A stretch of DNA of 64,000 nt from an uncultured Granulosicoccus sp. (GCA_947492525.1 CANLNQ010000030.1:1-64000), one strand, 5' to 3'. Positions 51,784 to 61,467 are shown, counted from the first letter of the stretch. A program made the numbers and translations. Notes: a model not told the origin generated them from the sequence alone.

Positions 51784-54099
51784 TCATCGCTCGCGTGCTA
51801 GCGCATAGAAAGCCAAATCATTGTTCTTTCCTCTACGCCCCGAATTCTTGAAATCAAGCCAGCTTACACCGCTGTCATGCGAGACTTGTGCATGCCCGAC
51901 GGTAAAGTCGTGGGTATAGCTTCCGCCCATGAAGTAGCCTGAAGCCACTCCATCTTGCGGTGCTAGAATTTCATATTCAGTTCCATTGTTAGTCGAAAGT
52001 TCCAACGTAGCCAATTCACCTGCCACCAACGCTATCGCCGGCAGGCTCAATGCCCCCCAATCTCCAGCCTCAGGGGCGGCTGTACTCGAAGTGGTGGTAG
52101 GGCCTCCTGGAATCAGCGGGAAGTTACTAGAAGCAATATTCCCCTCATACAAGGTTTTCCCCCCTTGCCTCACGCGCACATGCAAGTCACTGCTGCCATA
52201 CTGACGTGCGGTGTAGAAGCCTACTTCCTCCAACAGGATATCGTAGTCAGGCGTCCATGTCTGCCTGACATGCTGATCACTTCTTATCGCATAAGACGCA
52301 TCTTTATCGCCGTCATCATTGTTCTGCGGCCCCATATATGTCTGGCCATCACGAGTACCATCTGCATAATAATGTTCATAAATTGCCCATTGACCAGAGC
52401 TGGCAGTACTCCATTTACCATCATCGAAATGGGACACACCATAATTCAGCCCAGGGATATCGAATTCGGAAGCGCTGTCCAACATTAAATTGTCACGCTT
52501 TTTGCGATAGCTTCCACGAAAATTGTTGATTCCAATATACGACGTCTGATCAGGGGACGTGTTCTCCACGACCAAGTGATAAGTATTGCCAACCTTCAAC
52601 TTTATTGGACTCACGAAGTCAAACCGACGGAATGCCTTCAGCTTTGTACCACCTTCCTTGTACGGAGCCCAAAGCGCATCTGGAAAAGCTGCTTTTGCCT
52701 CGCTTTCTTTACTGTTAAAAATCCCTGGCGCGGCTATTATGTCCTTCGTACTACCCAAAGCCCCCCCAGTGGGAAACGATTCCTTGGAGCCATCATCCGC
52801 ATAGATATGATAACGAAGGGTGCCACCGTTGCCGCTACAGTAACCGCGGCAGTCTAGCGTATACACGTGGTATATGCGCGCCCCCACTAGCGAATCGCTC
52901 TTAGCAACGAATCGCTGCGCCACCATGTCATGACTGAATTTCCCCTCTGCACCGCTAGGATCAACGGACGAATTAGTCAGAGCAGCAGGAGCCATTGAAG
53001 TCCCAAACATTATCAACTCATTTGTTGACTTGGCTGCAGCTTTCTCCGCCGCCGCTTTAGCCTCCGCAGCTGCTTTCGCTTCTGCCTCTGCAGCCGCTTT
53101 CGCTTCTGCCTCTGCAGCCGCTTTCGCTTCCGCCTCTGCAGCCGCTTCCGCCTCTGCAGCCGCTTTCGCTTTCGCTTCCGCCTCTGCAGCCGCTTTCGCT
53201 TCCGCTTCTGCCGCCGCAGCTTCTGCTTCCATTGCTGCTTGTTCCGCAGCCGCTGCTTCTTCCGCTGCTGCCGCTTCCGCGGCCGCTTCCGCCTCTGCAG
53301 CCGCTACTGCTTCAGCTGCTTCTGCCTCTGCCGCTGCGGCAGCTGCCTCTGCTTCCGCCTCTGCCTCAGCAGCTGCAGCTGCAGCCTCGTCCGCTATTTC
53401 TTGTGCTGCTGCCGCCTCCTCCGCAGCGGCCGCTTCTGCCACGGCTACTGCCTTTGCTTCAGCAATAGCCTCTTTTGCCGCGACTTTCGCCGCTTCTCTT
53501 GCGACTGTCTCTGCTGCTTTTGCCGATTCCGCAGCTGACTCTGCTTCGTTAGTAGCCCTTATTGCAGAGGCTTCAGCAGCCTCGGCCCTCTTGGCAGCTT
53601 CCGTTGCTGCTTTCAGTGCAGCTTCTGCTTTTTCTGCCGCTGCTGTGGCTTCCGCCACGGCGGCCTCAACTTTGGTTTCCGCCACGTCTACTACCGGAGA
53701 TGCAGCCCCTACTACTGGTTCAGCTTCCCTGGCACCATTCTGTTGACCCGCTAGAGAAACTACGATCACCGATGAAGTAGGCACATCAGGTATCACAGTG
53801 AAAGTACTGCTGACTTGCGTCTCATCAACCGAAGCCTCGGTTGCAGGCCCATCAATGCCGTCCACAGAGTCGGTTACCGCAACTCCCTGAATTTGCTCAA
53901 TGATCTGACCAGCTGTGATAACACCCGTCGTGCCTTCCGAACCTTCCGTTTGAGCGTTTGCTTCACCGTTGGCGGCCGCTAATGTTTCAATTTCGCCGTT
54001 GCAAGCGGTCAGCGCAGCGACAAATATACTTAATGTCAGGATTTCGATTCTTCTCCGTAAGTTGTCACACGAACGAGAATCTGTGAATTTTAAATTCAA
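51784..54099 (-). CDS. 771-aa lipoprotein with long Ala/Glu coiled coil and unknown C-terminal domains
   Basis: A lipoprotein with lipobox ALTAC and lipidated Cys33. Residues about 34-140 are a Thr/Ser/Gly-rich linker, about 140-358 an Ala/Glu/Lys-rich helix or coiled coil, and 359-771 a globular region I do not recognise. The globular part looks beta-rich with two halves: one with a Cys pair in YTLDCRGYCSGNGG, GNTYHLVVENTSPDQTSYIG and a DDGDKDASY acidic loop, the other with VRVRQGGKTLYEG. It may be a carbohydrate-binding or lectin-like module. Architecture mirrors the large lipoprotein at 19386: lipid anchor, linker, stalk, then a globular end. The TTG start at 54099 is 7 nt from GGAG. It is upstream of polymerase 2. 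Confidence 0.82.
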   Translation of the reverse strand: MNLKFTDSRSCDNLRRRIEILTLSIFVAALTACNGEIETLAAANGEANAQTEGSEGTTGVITAGQIIEQIQGVAVTDSVDGIDGPATEASVDETQVSSTFTVIPDVPTSSVIVVSLAGQQNGAREAEPVVGAASPVVDVAETKVEAAVAEATAAAEKAEAALKAATEAAKRAEAAEASAIRATNEAESAAESAKAAETVAREAAKVAAKEAIAEAKAVAVAEAAAAEEAAAAQEIADEAAAAAAEAEAEAEAAAAAAEAEAAEAVAAAEAEAAAEAAAAEEAAAAEQAAMEAEAAAAEAEAKAAAEAEAKAKAAAEAEAAAEAEAKAAAEAEAKAAAEAEAKAAAEAKAAAEKAAAKSTNELIMFGTSMAPAALTNSSVDPSGAEGKFSHDMVAQRFVAKSDSLVGARIYHVYTLDCRGYCSGNGGTLRYHIYADDGSKESFPTGGALGSTKDIIAAPGIFNSKESEAKAAFPDALWAPYKEGGTKLKAFRRFDFVSPIKLKVGNTYHLVVENTSPDQTSYIGINNFRGSYRKKRDNLMLDSASEFDIPGLNYGVSHFDDGKWSTASSGQWAIYEHYYADGTRDGQTYMGPQNNDDGDKDASYAIRSDQHVRQTWTPDYDILLEEVGFYTARQYGSSDLHVRVRQGGKTLYEGNIASSNFPLIPGGPTTTSSTAAPEAGDWGALSLPAIALVAGELATLELSTNNGTEYEILAPQDGVASGYFMGGSYTHDFTVGHAQVSHDSGVSWLDFKNSGRRGKNNDLAFYALARER
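53030..53690 (-). repeat. low-complexity Ala/Glu/Lys coding repeat
   Basis: Most of this stretch encodes repeated AEAEA, AAAEAEAK and EAAAAEE blocks. Near the 3' half (53060-53200) the repeats are tight copies of AKAAAEAE with high nucleotide identity; towards 53690 they diverge into EAAKRAEAAEAS-type heptad-like sequence. It has the same amino-acid logic as the stalk repeat at 21693-21956. Confidence 0.85.
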
Positions 54100-54264
54100 G
54101 GCAGGGCTCCGGTCTTATTGCAGGATTCCTACCTCTATCGTCTTGCGCAGTCCTATATATAACGGCACTGAACTACATTGGAATAAACATCTCGTAATGA
54201 TTCTGTATTTACCACCAAACCTCACCGACTTGTGCACTAACACACTATATGCGTGCCTAGCGGT

Positions 54265-55434
54265 TCACGACAATTCGTCCTTTCCGATTTTCGAACATCT
54301 GTATGCACAAATCATTTTTTCTTCCTGCCGTTCCCAAGCATTGTCTCTAGCAGCCAAACGCGCAGCGGCCGAAAGGTCTGCGCGATCTCTCTGCATCAAG
54401 TCTTCTATTGCATTCGCTAGGCTATCCGCACCGAACCTCTTGCCTACAACACCGCATGAATACTTCATAACAAATGTGGACATTTCATGCAATGGAGACA
54501 CGATTACCGGCAATCCGGCCATAAGGTATTCGAATAGCTTGTTAGGCATGCTCAAGTCGTAACTTAGGCAAATGTCATCGCCGTAGGCTACTCCGTAATC
54601 AGCCGACGCCGTGTACTGTAAAACTTCATCTGGAGGAACCGCGCGAACAGCTCTCACTGATGAGCATGTAACTGCAATCCGCTCTATCTGCCCCCACAGG
54701 GGACCGTACCCCATAAACACCATTACAAGGTCAGTCGCTGGACGTGAAGTAAAATGCTCAAGAAGAACTTCTATCCCCCGACCGGTTGTCAGTAGGCCCT
54801 GATAGAGAAGTATTCGCTGTTCTGGAAGCAGGCCTAGCTGATCACGAAGTCGAGTCGATTCAGGATAGTGCTGCATCACTGGAGCATTAAATATCACCGC
54901 AGGTCGATCAATTTTATAGGTCTCTGCGTACCAGTCAGCAATAGACTCGCCCACAACGATAACCAGGTCACACCTATAGATAAATTTCCTTTCAAGCCAG
55001 CGACTGATACGCTGTCTACGCCCATGCAACCCATTCGTCTCTGTTTCGAGTTCATGTGCATCATAAACAAGCTTCGCCGACCAGCAGCGAGCCAGTAGCC
55101 ACGCTACGGGCAAAATTGCGAGACTGTGAGCATTTACGCACTTGATCTGTTTATTGCGGAACAAACGCCAAACCGCGATTGAAAATTCCAGGTACATCAT
55201 GCCATAGGCAAAAATCGATGCACCAAGGCGCCGGCTAGCCAGTACCAAGCGGTACAAAGCCACATGGCTGCTGATGGCCTCGCGCTCCGCAAGCCCTGCA
55301 CCAGATCTGTGTAGTGCAGCTATGTAGATGTGGTCGAAAACTCTGGCATCGGTCAGGCTACGAGTTTCCTTTATCACGCGGCTCGCGTTACTGAAATCTG
55401 TCAAAGACAGGTGGAGTGCGTTAAAATCAGACAT
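54265..55434 (-). CDS. glycosyltransferase family 4
   Basis: A 389-residue GT-B transferase. KLVYDAHELETE near residue 120, ILLYQGLLTTGRGIEVLLEHF near residue 210, and YTASADYGVAYGDDICLSYDLSMPNKLFEYLMAGLPVIVSP near residue 285 are the GT4 features, the LSMPNKLFEYLMAGLPVI part being the donor-binding block. It is one of three GT4 genes on this strand, 66 nt downstream of the next one, and probably acts on a lipid-linked intermediate in the cytoplasm. The stop is separated from the lipoprotein gene by 165 nt. Confidence 0.87.
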   Translation of the reverse strand: MSDFNALHLSLTDFSNASRVIKETRSLTDARVFDHIYIAALHRSGAGLAEREAISSHVALYRLVLASRRLGASIFAYGMMYLEFSIAVWRLFRNKQIKCVNAHSLAILPVAWLLARCWSAKLVYDAHELETETNGLHGRRQRISRWLERKFIYRCDLVIVVGESIADWYAETYKIDRPAVIFNAPVMQHYPESTRLRDQLGLLPEQRILLYQGLLTTGRGIEVLLEHFTSRPATDLVMVFMGYGPLWGQIERIAVTCSSVRAVRAVPPDEVLQYTASADYGVAYGDDICLSYDLSMPNKLFEYLMAGLPVIVSPLHEMSTFVMKYSCGVVGKRFGADSLANAIEDLMQRDRADLSAAARLAARDNAWERQEEKMICAYRCSKIGKDELS

Positions 55435-55500
55435 ATCTTAAGCTACACATTAATTCAGGGAAGTTCTAGAAATCCAGGATCAAGATATGCATCCTGAGAC

Positions 55501-56697
55501 TTATCCAATAGACTCAATCTCGTTACGCAATCCTCTCAGCAGCGCTTTCCTATCATAATTTTCTTCTGCAAAGTTCCGAATTCTGACTGACTCCGCAACC
55601 TTACCCTTCGTACTTCGACTATGAGCGGATAATGCATCTGCCATCGCCCCGGGATTATCACTCGGTGAATGCACTCCAATACCTTCTCGTATTATTTCAT
55701 CTTTCAGCGGTCCATCGAAATTGAAAAACAAAGGCAATCCAGCAGCGATGTAATCAAAGAACTTGTTCGGAGACGCGGTGAAGCGATGAATACCACTAGC
55801 GGCTCCAAACAGGATTATTCCACCGTCCGCAGAGGCATAAACCTCATTGAGGTGCTCGATCGCTACAGGCTTGTGCAATGAAAGATTAGCGAGTTCAAGC
55901 TCCGCAATACGTGCCTCTAGTGCTGGTCTGGCACTACCAGTTCCAATAATTGCAATGTGTATGTCGCGCTCGCCGCGCTCCTGAAGCTCTTGCGCGACAC
56001 TGATCAGGTACTCCATACCGGTAGAAACACTGATTGCACCAGACATAACGTAGAGATGTCTGGCCTGAATACCCTTGGCAGACTTCCATGAACTGTTTTT
56101 AGCTGAAGAAAACAGATCAATGTTCGCACCAAACGGGACGCTCATTGTTTTGTGAGTCCATTCATCGCCGACATGGTGCTTTATACCTTCACTAATAGTA
56201 ATTATCCTGTCAGCTTTGCGATACAAGTAATGCTCATATGCTTTCAAAGTTCTGTAGAGAACACGCGACTTGATATAGCCAAGTTCATATGGGACATCCG
56301 GCCATAGATCGCGCAGCTCGAATACGAATCGGCTCTTGGACCGCCATCTGCACAAGAGCGCTGGCAATCCGATAGTAATGGGTGTGGAAGATGCATATAC
56401 CATGTCAACATCACGCTCTCTCCAAGCGTAAAAACTCGAGATAATCACAAACCTTAAATAACTGACAATACGAGCCAGTTTTCCCATGCGTGGATCGTAG
56501 TGGTTATTTATGTATAGAATCCTGACCTTGCCGTGAGATTCACGTTTGAGAAACGGCCAGTCCCTATGTTTTATATTACTTGTGATCATGACTACATCAT
56601 GCCCCGCATTGCTAAGCGCCTGCGACAGGTAATAGCTGCGCGTTCCACCGGCTTCTTTCGGTGTTATATAAAACTGATGTAGATAAACTATTTTCAT
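55501..56697 (-). CDS. glycosyltransferase family 4 (WbuB-like)
   Basis: A 398-residue GT4 with the N-terminal MKIVYLHQFYITPKEAGGTRSYYLS characteristic of WbuB-like enzymes (the Gly-Gly-Thr-Arg loop binds the nucleotide sugar), VFELRDLWPDVP, and NKFFDYIAAGLPLFFNFDGPLKDEI in the C-terminal donor site. WbuB relatives transfer FucNAc-like sugars, but the donor here is unknown. Its ATG overlaps the stop of the next upstream GT4 gene by 4 nt (ATGA), so translation is coupled. Confidence 0.9.
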   Translation of the reverse strand: MKIVYLHQFYITPKEAGGTRSYYLSQALSNAGHDVVMITSNIKHRDWPFLKRESHGKVRILYINNHYDPRMGKLARIVSYLRFVIISSFYAWRERDVDMVYASSTPITIGLPALLCRWRSKSRFVFELRDLWPDVPYELGYIKSRVLYRTLKAYEHYLYRKADRIITISEGIKHHVGDEWTHKTMSVPFGANIDLFSSAKNSSWKSAKGIQARHLYVMSGAISVSTGMEYLISVAQELQERGERDIHIAIIGTGSARPALEARIAELELANLSLHKPVAIEHLNEVYASADGGIILFGAASGIHRFTASPNKFFDYIAAGLPLFFNFDGPLKDEIIREGIGVHSPSDNPGAMADALSAHSRSTKGKVAESVRIRNFAEENYDRKALLRGLRNEIESIG

Positions 56698-57836
56698 GAT
56701 ATTGATCCGACTGAATTACTACTCCTCAACAGTTGCTTGTACAAATCATCCAGACCATTGAACTCGGTCTCCCAGCTATATTTCTCTGCTACAGCCACCT
56801 TTCCTCTTTCACCCATGGCGACGGCCTCCAAAGGGTTATCTCGAAGATGTACAATAGCGTCCGCAATCGCATCCACATTCAACGGATCTACGCTGATACC
56901 ACAATCATTGCCTTTGATAATCGATTTCCACAAGTCGAAATCGGCGCCGATAACAGGCAACCCGAACATCATGTACTCAAACAATTTTACTGGTAATGCA
57001 CGTATATAATTAGGATCGGGATGAGGAGCAATGAACCCTGCGGAACTGTGCTTGTAAGCCTCCTCAACGGCAGCCTTATCTACGACTCCCCGATAGTCCA
57101 CGTGGTTCTGCCAAGCAGTTGTTTTCTTAAGCTCTTCCAGTAGAGCCGGATCTCCAAAACGACCTAGAAGCAATAATCTAACTTCTGCAGTTTCGACGGC
57201 TCGCAACATCGTACGCATTCCCCGATTTTCTGATATTGCACCAGCATAAACCAACGTGAATTTTTTAGCCTCTGCAGGCACTCTAAGTGCCACGTCTATA
57301 TCTGCCTTGGGGTAATTGCGCAAAAGCAGCGTCCTTACACCAGCCTTGTCAAATCTTTTTTTAATATAATCTGTCGTGCAAACACATGCTGCCAAACGCC
57401 TACCTACGCTGCGTTCCAACCATGCCGTTAAACTGGACAACGGCCGACGCAAAAACGGTTTAATGTAAGGTTTGTTGAAAACATCATTCGGGAGATCTTC
57501 ATGAGCATCATAAACGACGCAATTTCCAGTGACCGACAAAAGCCATCCCACTGGCAACAACTCTGGGTCGTGAAACTGATAAACGTCAGCCTTTAACTTA
57601 CGAGCATGCCAGTATATTCTAGGCACGGAGCGCAAAAGGCGAGAAAACCGTCCTTTAACCAACCCGGTATCCTTTATGGCGACCTTGTGGTCTTCGGCAT
57701 CTCCCTTCCCATCAGCAACGAGCAACGTAACTGAATATCCGGCGAGCGCAAGGCTGCGACATTCCTTGTGAAACACACGAATATCGTGCCTCGCATGTAC
57801 CGAGGTCATATGACAAACATGCCTACCGTTCGACAT
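56694..57836 (-). CDS. glycosyltransferase family 4
   Basis: A 380-residue GT4. The N terminus MSNGRHVCHMTSVHARHDIRVFHKE fits a known GT4 subgroup with an early VHxxxDxRIFxKE motif; VVYDAHEDLPNDVFNKPY and AYKHSSAGFIAPHPDPNY follow, then LPVKLFEYMMFGLPVIGADF in the donor site. I chose the ATG at 57836 instead of the longer start at 57860, because it begins at the conserved motif and overlaps only 14 nt of the asparagine synthase gene. It is coupled downstream to the WbuB-like gene. Confidence 0.9.
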   Translation of the reverse strand: MSNGRHVCHMTSVHARHDIRVFHKECRSLALAGYSVTLLVADGKGDAEDHKVAIKDTGLVKGRFSRLLRSVPRIYWHARKLKADVYQFHDPELLPVGWLLSVTGNCVVYDAHEDLPNDVFNKPYIKPFLRRPLSSLTAWLERSVGRRLAACVCTTDYIKKRFDKAGVRTLLLRNYPKADIDVALRVPAEAKKFTLVYAGAISENRGMRTMLRAVETAEVRLLLLGRFGDPALLEELKKTTAWQNHVDYRGVVDKAAVEEAYKHSSAGFIAPHPDPNYIRALPVKLFEYMMFGLPVIGADFDLWKSIIKGNDCGISVDPLNVDAIADAIVHLRDNPLEAVAMGERGKVAVAEKYSWETEFNGLDDLYKQLLRSSNSVGSIS

Positions 57837-59655
57837 TGTAGAGACGCTCCCAAACCGCAATGATATACAACCGCCATTTCAATTGTGAATTCAGCGATTC
57901 GAATCGCCCCAACACCTGGGACATATGACAAACGTCTTTCAACAATTCCGACGAGGCTATTTCAGCTTTCATTGCGGCTGTGTGAGCCAAAAGCCAGCTA
58001 TTCTCTGGAGCATTGAATCCGATATTATCCTTGCGCCATGCGATGCGATCAGGCAAGCGCCCACGCATCATCACTCTCAAGGCATACTTCACCCATCCTC
58101 CGTGAATCTTGTGCTCTACACGTCCGCTTAAGGCTGACTCCAGAAACCGATAGTCGAGAAATGGCAACCGCGTTTCAATCGAATGCCTCATTGAATTCCG
58201 ATCTTCGAAACGAAGCAGTACCGGCAAGTTAGTACACTCTATCTCGAGTCGCTGCAGCTCGAATACATCACGTGCTGCATATGCTATTCGTCTCATGTGG
58301 GGAAGATCAGTCAGATTTCGCCAATGTGACTTCATGACGCGCGTCTGCCACTGCGAATGCCATCGCCGAGGACTTGCCAGAAAGATGCCTGCCGAATACA
58401 AAAGAATCCACTTGATACTCATACGTGTATTGTTTTTCGACGAATTCTGAATCTCTCTCAAGGCTCGCCGCCAGCCATAGCTTTTCGCGAACGCCAGATA
58501 TGCTGATGGATAGTACTTCTGATAGCCAAGAAGCGTCTCGTCGCCACCTTGCCCATCAAGCATGACTTTACACCCAGCCTCCTTTGCTTCAGCCATCACC
58601 GCGTACTGCATGAATACAGATGGCCCTCCAAAAGGCTCCTCTTGTGTGTAGACAACCTCATCTACCAAAGACACGAAATCCTCGAATTGCGGCTTCGTCG
58701 TGCGCCACACCAAGTCGCTATTTTCGACTACGGCACGAGCGAATTCTGTTTCATCAGTAGCGGGTTCCGTGGAAATAGCGGTAATTGCTGTCATTGGAAG
58801 GTCAGCACCTTGAGCGTTCAGCTGGTCAGATGCTTCTGTGACTACACTTGAGCTGTCCAATCCACCACTAAGGCAACTTCCAACCTTCACATCAGAACGT
58901 TGCCTATATCTCACAGATCGCGAGAACTCATCCGTCAACCGGGCCACAAAGCCACTCAAGTCCAAAGAATTAACTTGCTCGTCGCGCTCAATGGTGTAGT
59001 ACCGCTCAGTATTCCATTGCCCCGTTCTTAGGTCGATTATCAGGTTGTGAGAGGCAGGCAAACACTCAATCCCCTTGAAAAAGGTTTCAGCCGTATGATT
59101 TGCGATTCCCGTCTGTATGAACTCCGAAAGTATACGCTTGTTAACTTTTGGTGAAGAATCCAACAATTGTTTTATTTCGGAGCCAAACTGAAACCGACCA
59201 GATTGAACCTTGTAATGAAACGGTTTGACGCCGAACCTATCACGGCTGCAAAAAAGACGTCGATTCTGCCTGTCAAAAAGTGCGAAGGCCCACATACCGT
59301 TGAAGTGATTTACACACTCGTCACCCCAGTGAGCGTAAGCAGCCAGAATAATTTCTGTGTCAGTGCCGGTGCGAAATGCATACCCCAACAATTGAAGTTC
59401 GTCTCGCAGCTCTATGTAGTTGTAAATCTCACCATTGAAAACCACAACCAATCTGTCTTGCCATTCCATAGGCTGGATCCCCTCATCACTGAGGTCGAGA
59501 ATTGCCAGGCGCCTGTGTGCAAGACCGAGATTTCGCTCTATCAGAATCCCGTGCCCATCCGGACCTCGATGCTCTATCAGATCGTTCATGTGCGCAAGTA
59601 GGGCGCGGTCTACGGCGCCACCGCCAAGCTCAACGATGCCGGAAATACCACACAT
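57823..59655 (-). CDS. asnB: asparagine synthase (glutamine-hydrolysing) family protein
   Basis: A 610-residue AsnB-family enzyme. The N-terminal glutaminase domain begins with the catalytic Cys2 (MCGISGIVE) and carries RHRGPDG-like EHRGPDGHG, AHRRLAILDLS and FNGEIYNY. The synthetase domain has the PP-loop SCLSGGLDSSSV near residue 265 and CKVMLDGQGGDE near 350. In glycan loci such proteins, for example WbpS/WbmE-type, amidate uronic acids instead of making free asparagine; with ugd in the window, a glucuronamide-type residue is possible, by inference. It is followed by GT4 with a 14-nt overlap. Confidence 0.92.
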   Translation of the reverse strand: MCGISGIVELGGGAVDRALLAHMNDLIEHRGPDGHGILIERNLGLAHRRLAILDLSDEGIQPMEWQDRLVVVFNGEIYNYIELRDELQLLGYAFRTGTDTEIILAAYAHWGDECVNHFNGMWAFALFDRQNRRLFCSRDRFGVKPFHYKVQSGRFQFGSEIKQLLDSSPKVNKRILSEFIQTGIANHTAETFFKGIECLPASHNLIIDLRTGQWNTERYYTIERDEQVNSLDLSGFVARLTDEFSRSVRYRQRSDVKVGSCLSGGLDSSSVVTEASDQLNAQGADLPMTAITAISTEPATDETEFARAVVENSDLVWRTTKPQFEDFVSLVDEVVYTQEEPFGGPSVFMQYAVMAEAKEAGCKVMLDGQGGDETLLGYQKYYPSAYLAFAKSYGWRRALREIQNSSKNNTRMSIKWILLYSAGIFLASPRRWHSQWQTRVMKSHWRNLTDLPHMRRIAYAARDVFELQRLEIECTNLPVLLRFEDRNSMRHSIETRLPFLDYRFLESALSGRVEHKIHGGWVKYALRVMMRGRLPDRIAWRKDNIGFNAPENSWLLAHTAAMKAEIASSELLKDVCHMSQVLGRFESLNSQLKWRLYIIAVWERLYNVER

Positions 59656-59694
59656 TATTAGTGAATTACCCTTTAAGGAAGCTTCTAAGACGCC

Positions 59695-60333
59695 TCATTC
59701 GATAACGAGACGCACAGCCTCAAAAACCTCTGCCAATTCACAACCGCCTTGTAGACCCCGGAACCTTGCCTGACTACGCAAAAAGTCTGGATCGGAATAA
59801 ACACGTCCCGCCTGTGACTCGTATCGAGCGACTGCGTTGGCCTTTCTGTCGAGGTCAGCTTCGTCAACGCTCATGAATACTGTATTGCGAAAGGCCATGT
59901 TGTTCCAAGGAAGCTCGTAGTGCAGAAGATTCGTATGTTTGAATGCCCGAACACTTTCGACTGCAACGGCATGGTGATCCTGATGAACATCGTCCAGCGA
60001 TGGAGCGAACACCAATTGAGGGTTTATACGCTTTCTGGTTTCAATGAGCGTCTGAAGTATATCTTGGCGAGCCTCTGCGAAATATCTGACGCGAAAGCTC
60101 AAACACTCGACATTTTCATTCGGAATACCAAGCTCAGCAGTTGCGGCTATAACCTCGTGACGCAGAATATCCGATGCAAACCCTTTTGGTACAGACTCTT
60201 CACAAGCAGAAAACGCCAAGTAGTGAACATCGGCTCCCGACCTGACAAGTCTAGACAACGTTGCTCCACAACCAAACTCGCCATCATCTGTATGTGGCGC
60301 GAGGACCAGAACTCTCTCGATATTTCCTAGCAT
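59695..60333 (-). CDS. PIG-L family N-deacetylase
   Basis: A 212-residue zinc-dependent deacetylase: the metal-binding APHTDDGEFGCG (His14, Asp16, Asp17) corresponds to PHxDDE, and DDVHQDHHAV (residues 114-123) carries the second His. Characterised relatives remove N-acetyl groups from GlcNAc-type sugars. It lies 2 nt from the stop of the LpxD-like gene, so they are likely cotranslated, which suggests deacetylation followed by re-acylation. ATG 60333 fits the family. Next downstream is the asparagine synthase gene, with 39 nt between. Confidence 0.9.
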   Translation of the reverse strand: MLGNIERVLVLAPHTDDGEFGCGATLSRLVRSGADVHYLAFSACEESVPKGFASDILRHEVIAATAELGIPNENVECLSFRVRYFAEARQDILQTLIETRKRINPQLVFAPSLDDVHQDHHAVAVESVRAFKHTNLLHYELPWNNMAFRNTVFMSVDEADLDRKANAVARYESQAGRVYSDPDFLRSQARFRGLQGGCELAEVFEAVRLVIE

Positions 60334-60335
60334 AG

Positions 60336-61226
60336 TTATTCCACCAAACCTACTTGTCTAGCCGGATTTCCAAAGACTTTATGCCGTTCTTCAACATCAC
60401 GGATTACCACGGCCCCAACCCCGACATAAGAATTACTACCAATGAAGAGCTTGTTGTTCACCGCGGCCCCTATCCCAAGATAGCAGTTGTCTCCAATCAT
60501 GGTGGACCCCCCGACAACTACTTGTGCTGCAACCACACAGTGGTCGCCAAGCACTACGCCATGTCCTATGTGCACATGATTGTCTACGCGCGTGTACGCT
60601 CCCAGAGTGGTTTTCCCCAGAACCGCTCGGTCGATGCACGAATTGCTATGCACTATAACTCCACGCTTAAGCAAGACACCGCCCACGTGTGGCATGGGCT
60701 CATGCCGACCCGCTGAGGACTTCACAAAGCCGAATCCGTCGCCTCCGAGCACGCAATTGGAACCAATGGAGACATCAGGCTCGAGTTCGGTACCTTCTAA
60801 CAGCACTGTTCCGTGACCTATCGAACAGCCATCCCCGATAGTGACGCCACTCTCTACAACAACATTTCTGCCTATCTGAACTCCAGCTCCAATTCGAGCC
60901 CCATCTGCTATCGCTGCATTGCTTTCGAAAACCTGTGGAGGCAGCTGTTCATGAAAGCGCTGCATGATCTGCCGGAACGTATCACGAGGATCCTCTACTC
61001 CGATATAAACACATTGAAGATCGAAATCTGTGTCGTGCACCGATGGACCAATCACAACCCCCTTGGTCTGAGCCTCAAGCCGTGCCACATTTGCACTATT
61101 GACCCACATCAACGCATTTTCTCGCTGATTAGCGACGTCAAACTGAATTATTTCATCGACAAGCTGACTTCCCACCAACTCATCGGGAAGCTCAACAACG
61201 CCTTCAAGCAAATCAACAAGTTTCAT
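60336..61226 (-). CDS. LpxD-like left-handed beta-helix N-acyltransferase
   Basis: A 296-residue hexapeptide-repeat acyltransferase. The N-terminal domain (residues 1-105) resembles the uridine-binding domain of LpxD; residues 108-280 hold the left-handed beta-helix (IADGARIGAGVQIGRNVVVE is its opening), with GGDGFGFVKS and VDNHVHIGHGVVLG, where a His corresponds to the LpxD catalytic His. LpxD transfers a 3-hydroxyacyl chain from ACP onto a glucosamine amine. Here the linked PIG-L gene and the divergent ACP, SDR and acyl-ligase genes suggest a nucleotide- or lipid-linked amino sugar as acceptor. It is the first gene of the long leftward unit. Confidence 0.88.
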   Translation of the reverse strand: MKLVDLLEGVVELPDELVGSQLVDEIIQFDVANQRENALMWVNSANVARLEAQTKGVVIGPSVHDTDFDLQCVYIGVEDPRDTFRQIMQRFHEQLPPQVFESNAAIADGARIGAGVQIGRNVVVESGVTIGDGCSIGHGTVLLEGTELEPDVSIGSNCVLGGDGFGFVKSSAGRHEPMPHVGGVLLKRGVIVHSNSCIDRAVLGKTTLGAYTRVDNHVHIGHGVVLGDHCVVAAQVVVGGSTMIGDNCYLGIGAAVNNKLFIGSNSYVGVGAVVIRDVEERHKVFGNPARQVGLVE

Positions 61227-61467
61227 CCTGAAATACAGAGGGCTGGATTGGCGTGCAGAATAGCAAACTTACCAAATCAACGGTTGTGAAGTCACTCACA
61301 AGGAGCAATTTCATCTGGCCGAGGACTGTTTCGTGCTCTGAGGCTACATTCCATACACATCGATGTAGTAAACTTTCTTCAGCGCGGTGCCTGCTATCTT
61401 GAGTATGCAGCCACAAGCAAGCTGCCTCACAATCATTCAAATTCTTAAAGAGCCTGGCTGACCAAAC

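Noticed and set aside
53030-53746. 238-codon Ala/Ser-rich + frame
   Set aside because: It is the antisense of the Ala/Glu coiled coil of the lipoprotein on the minus strand.
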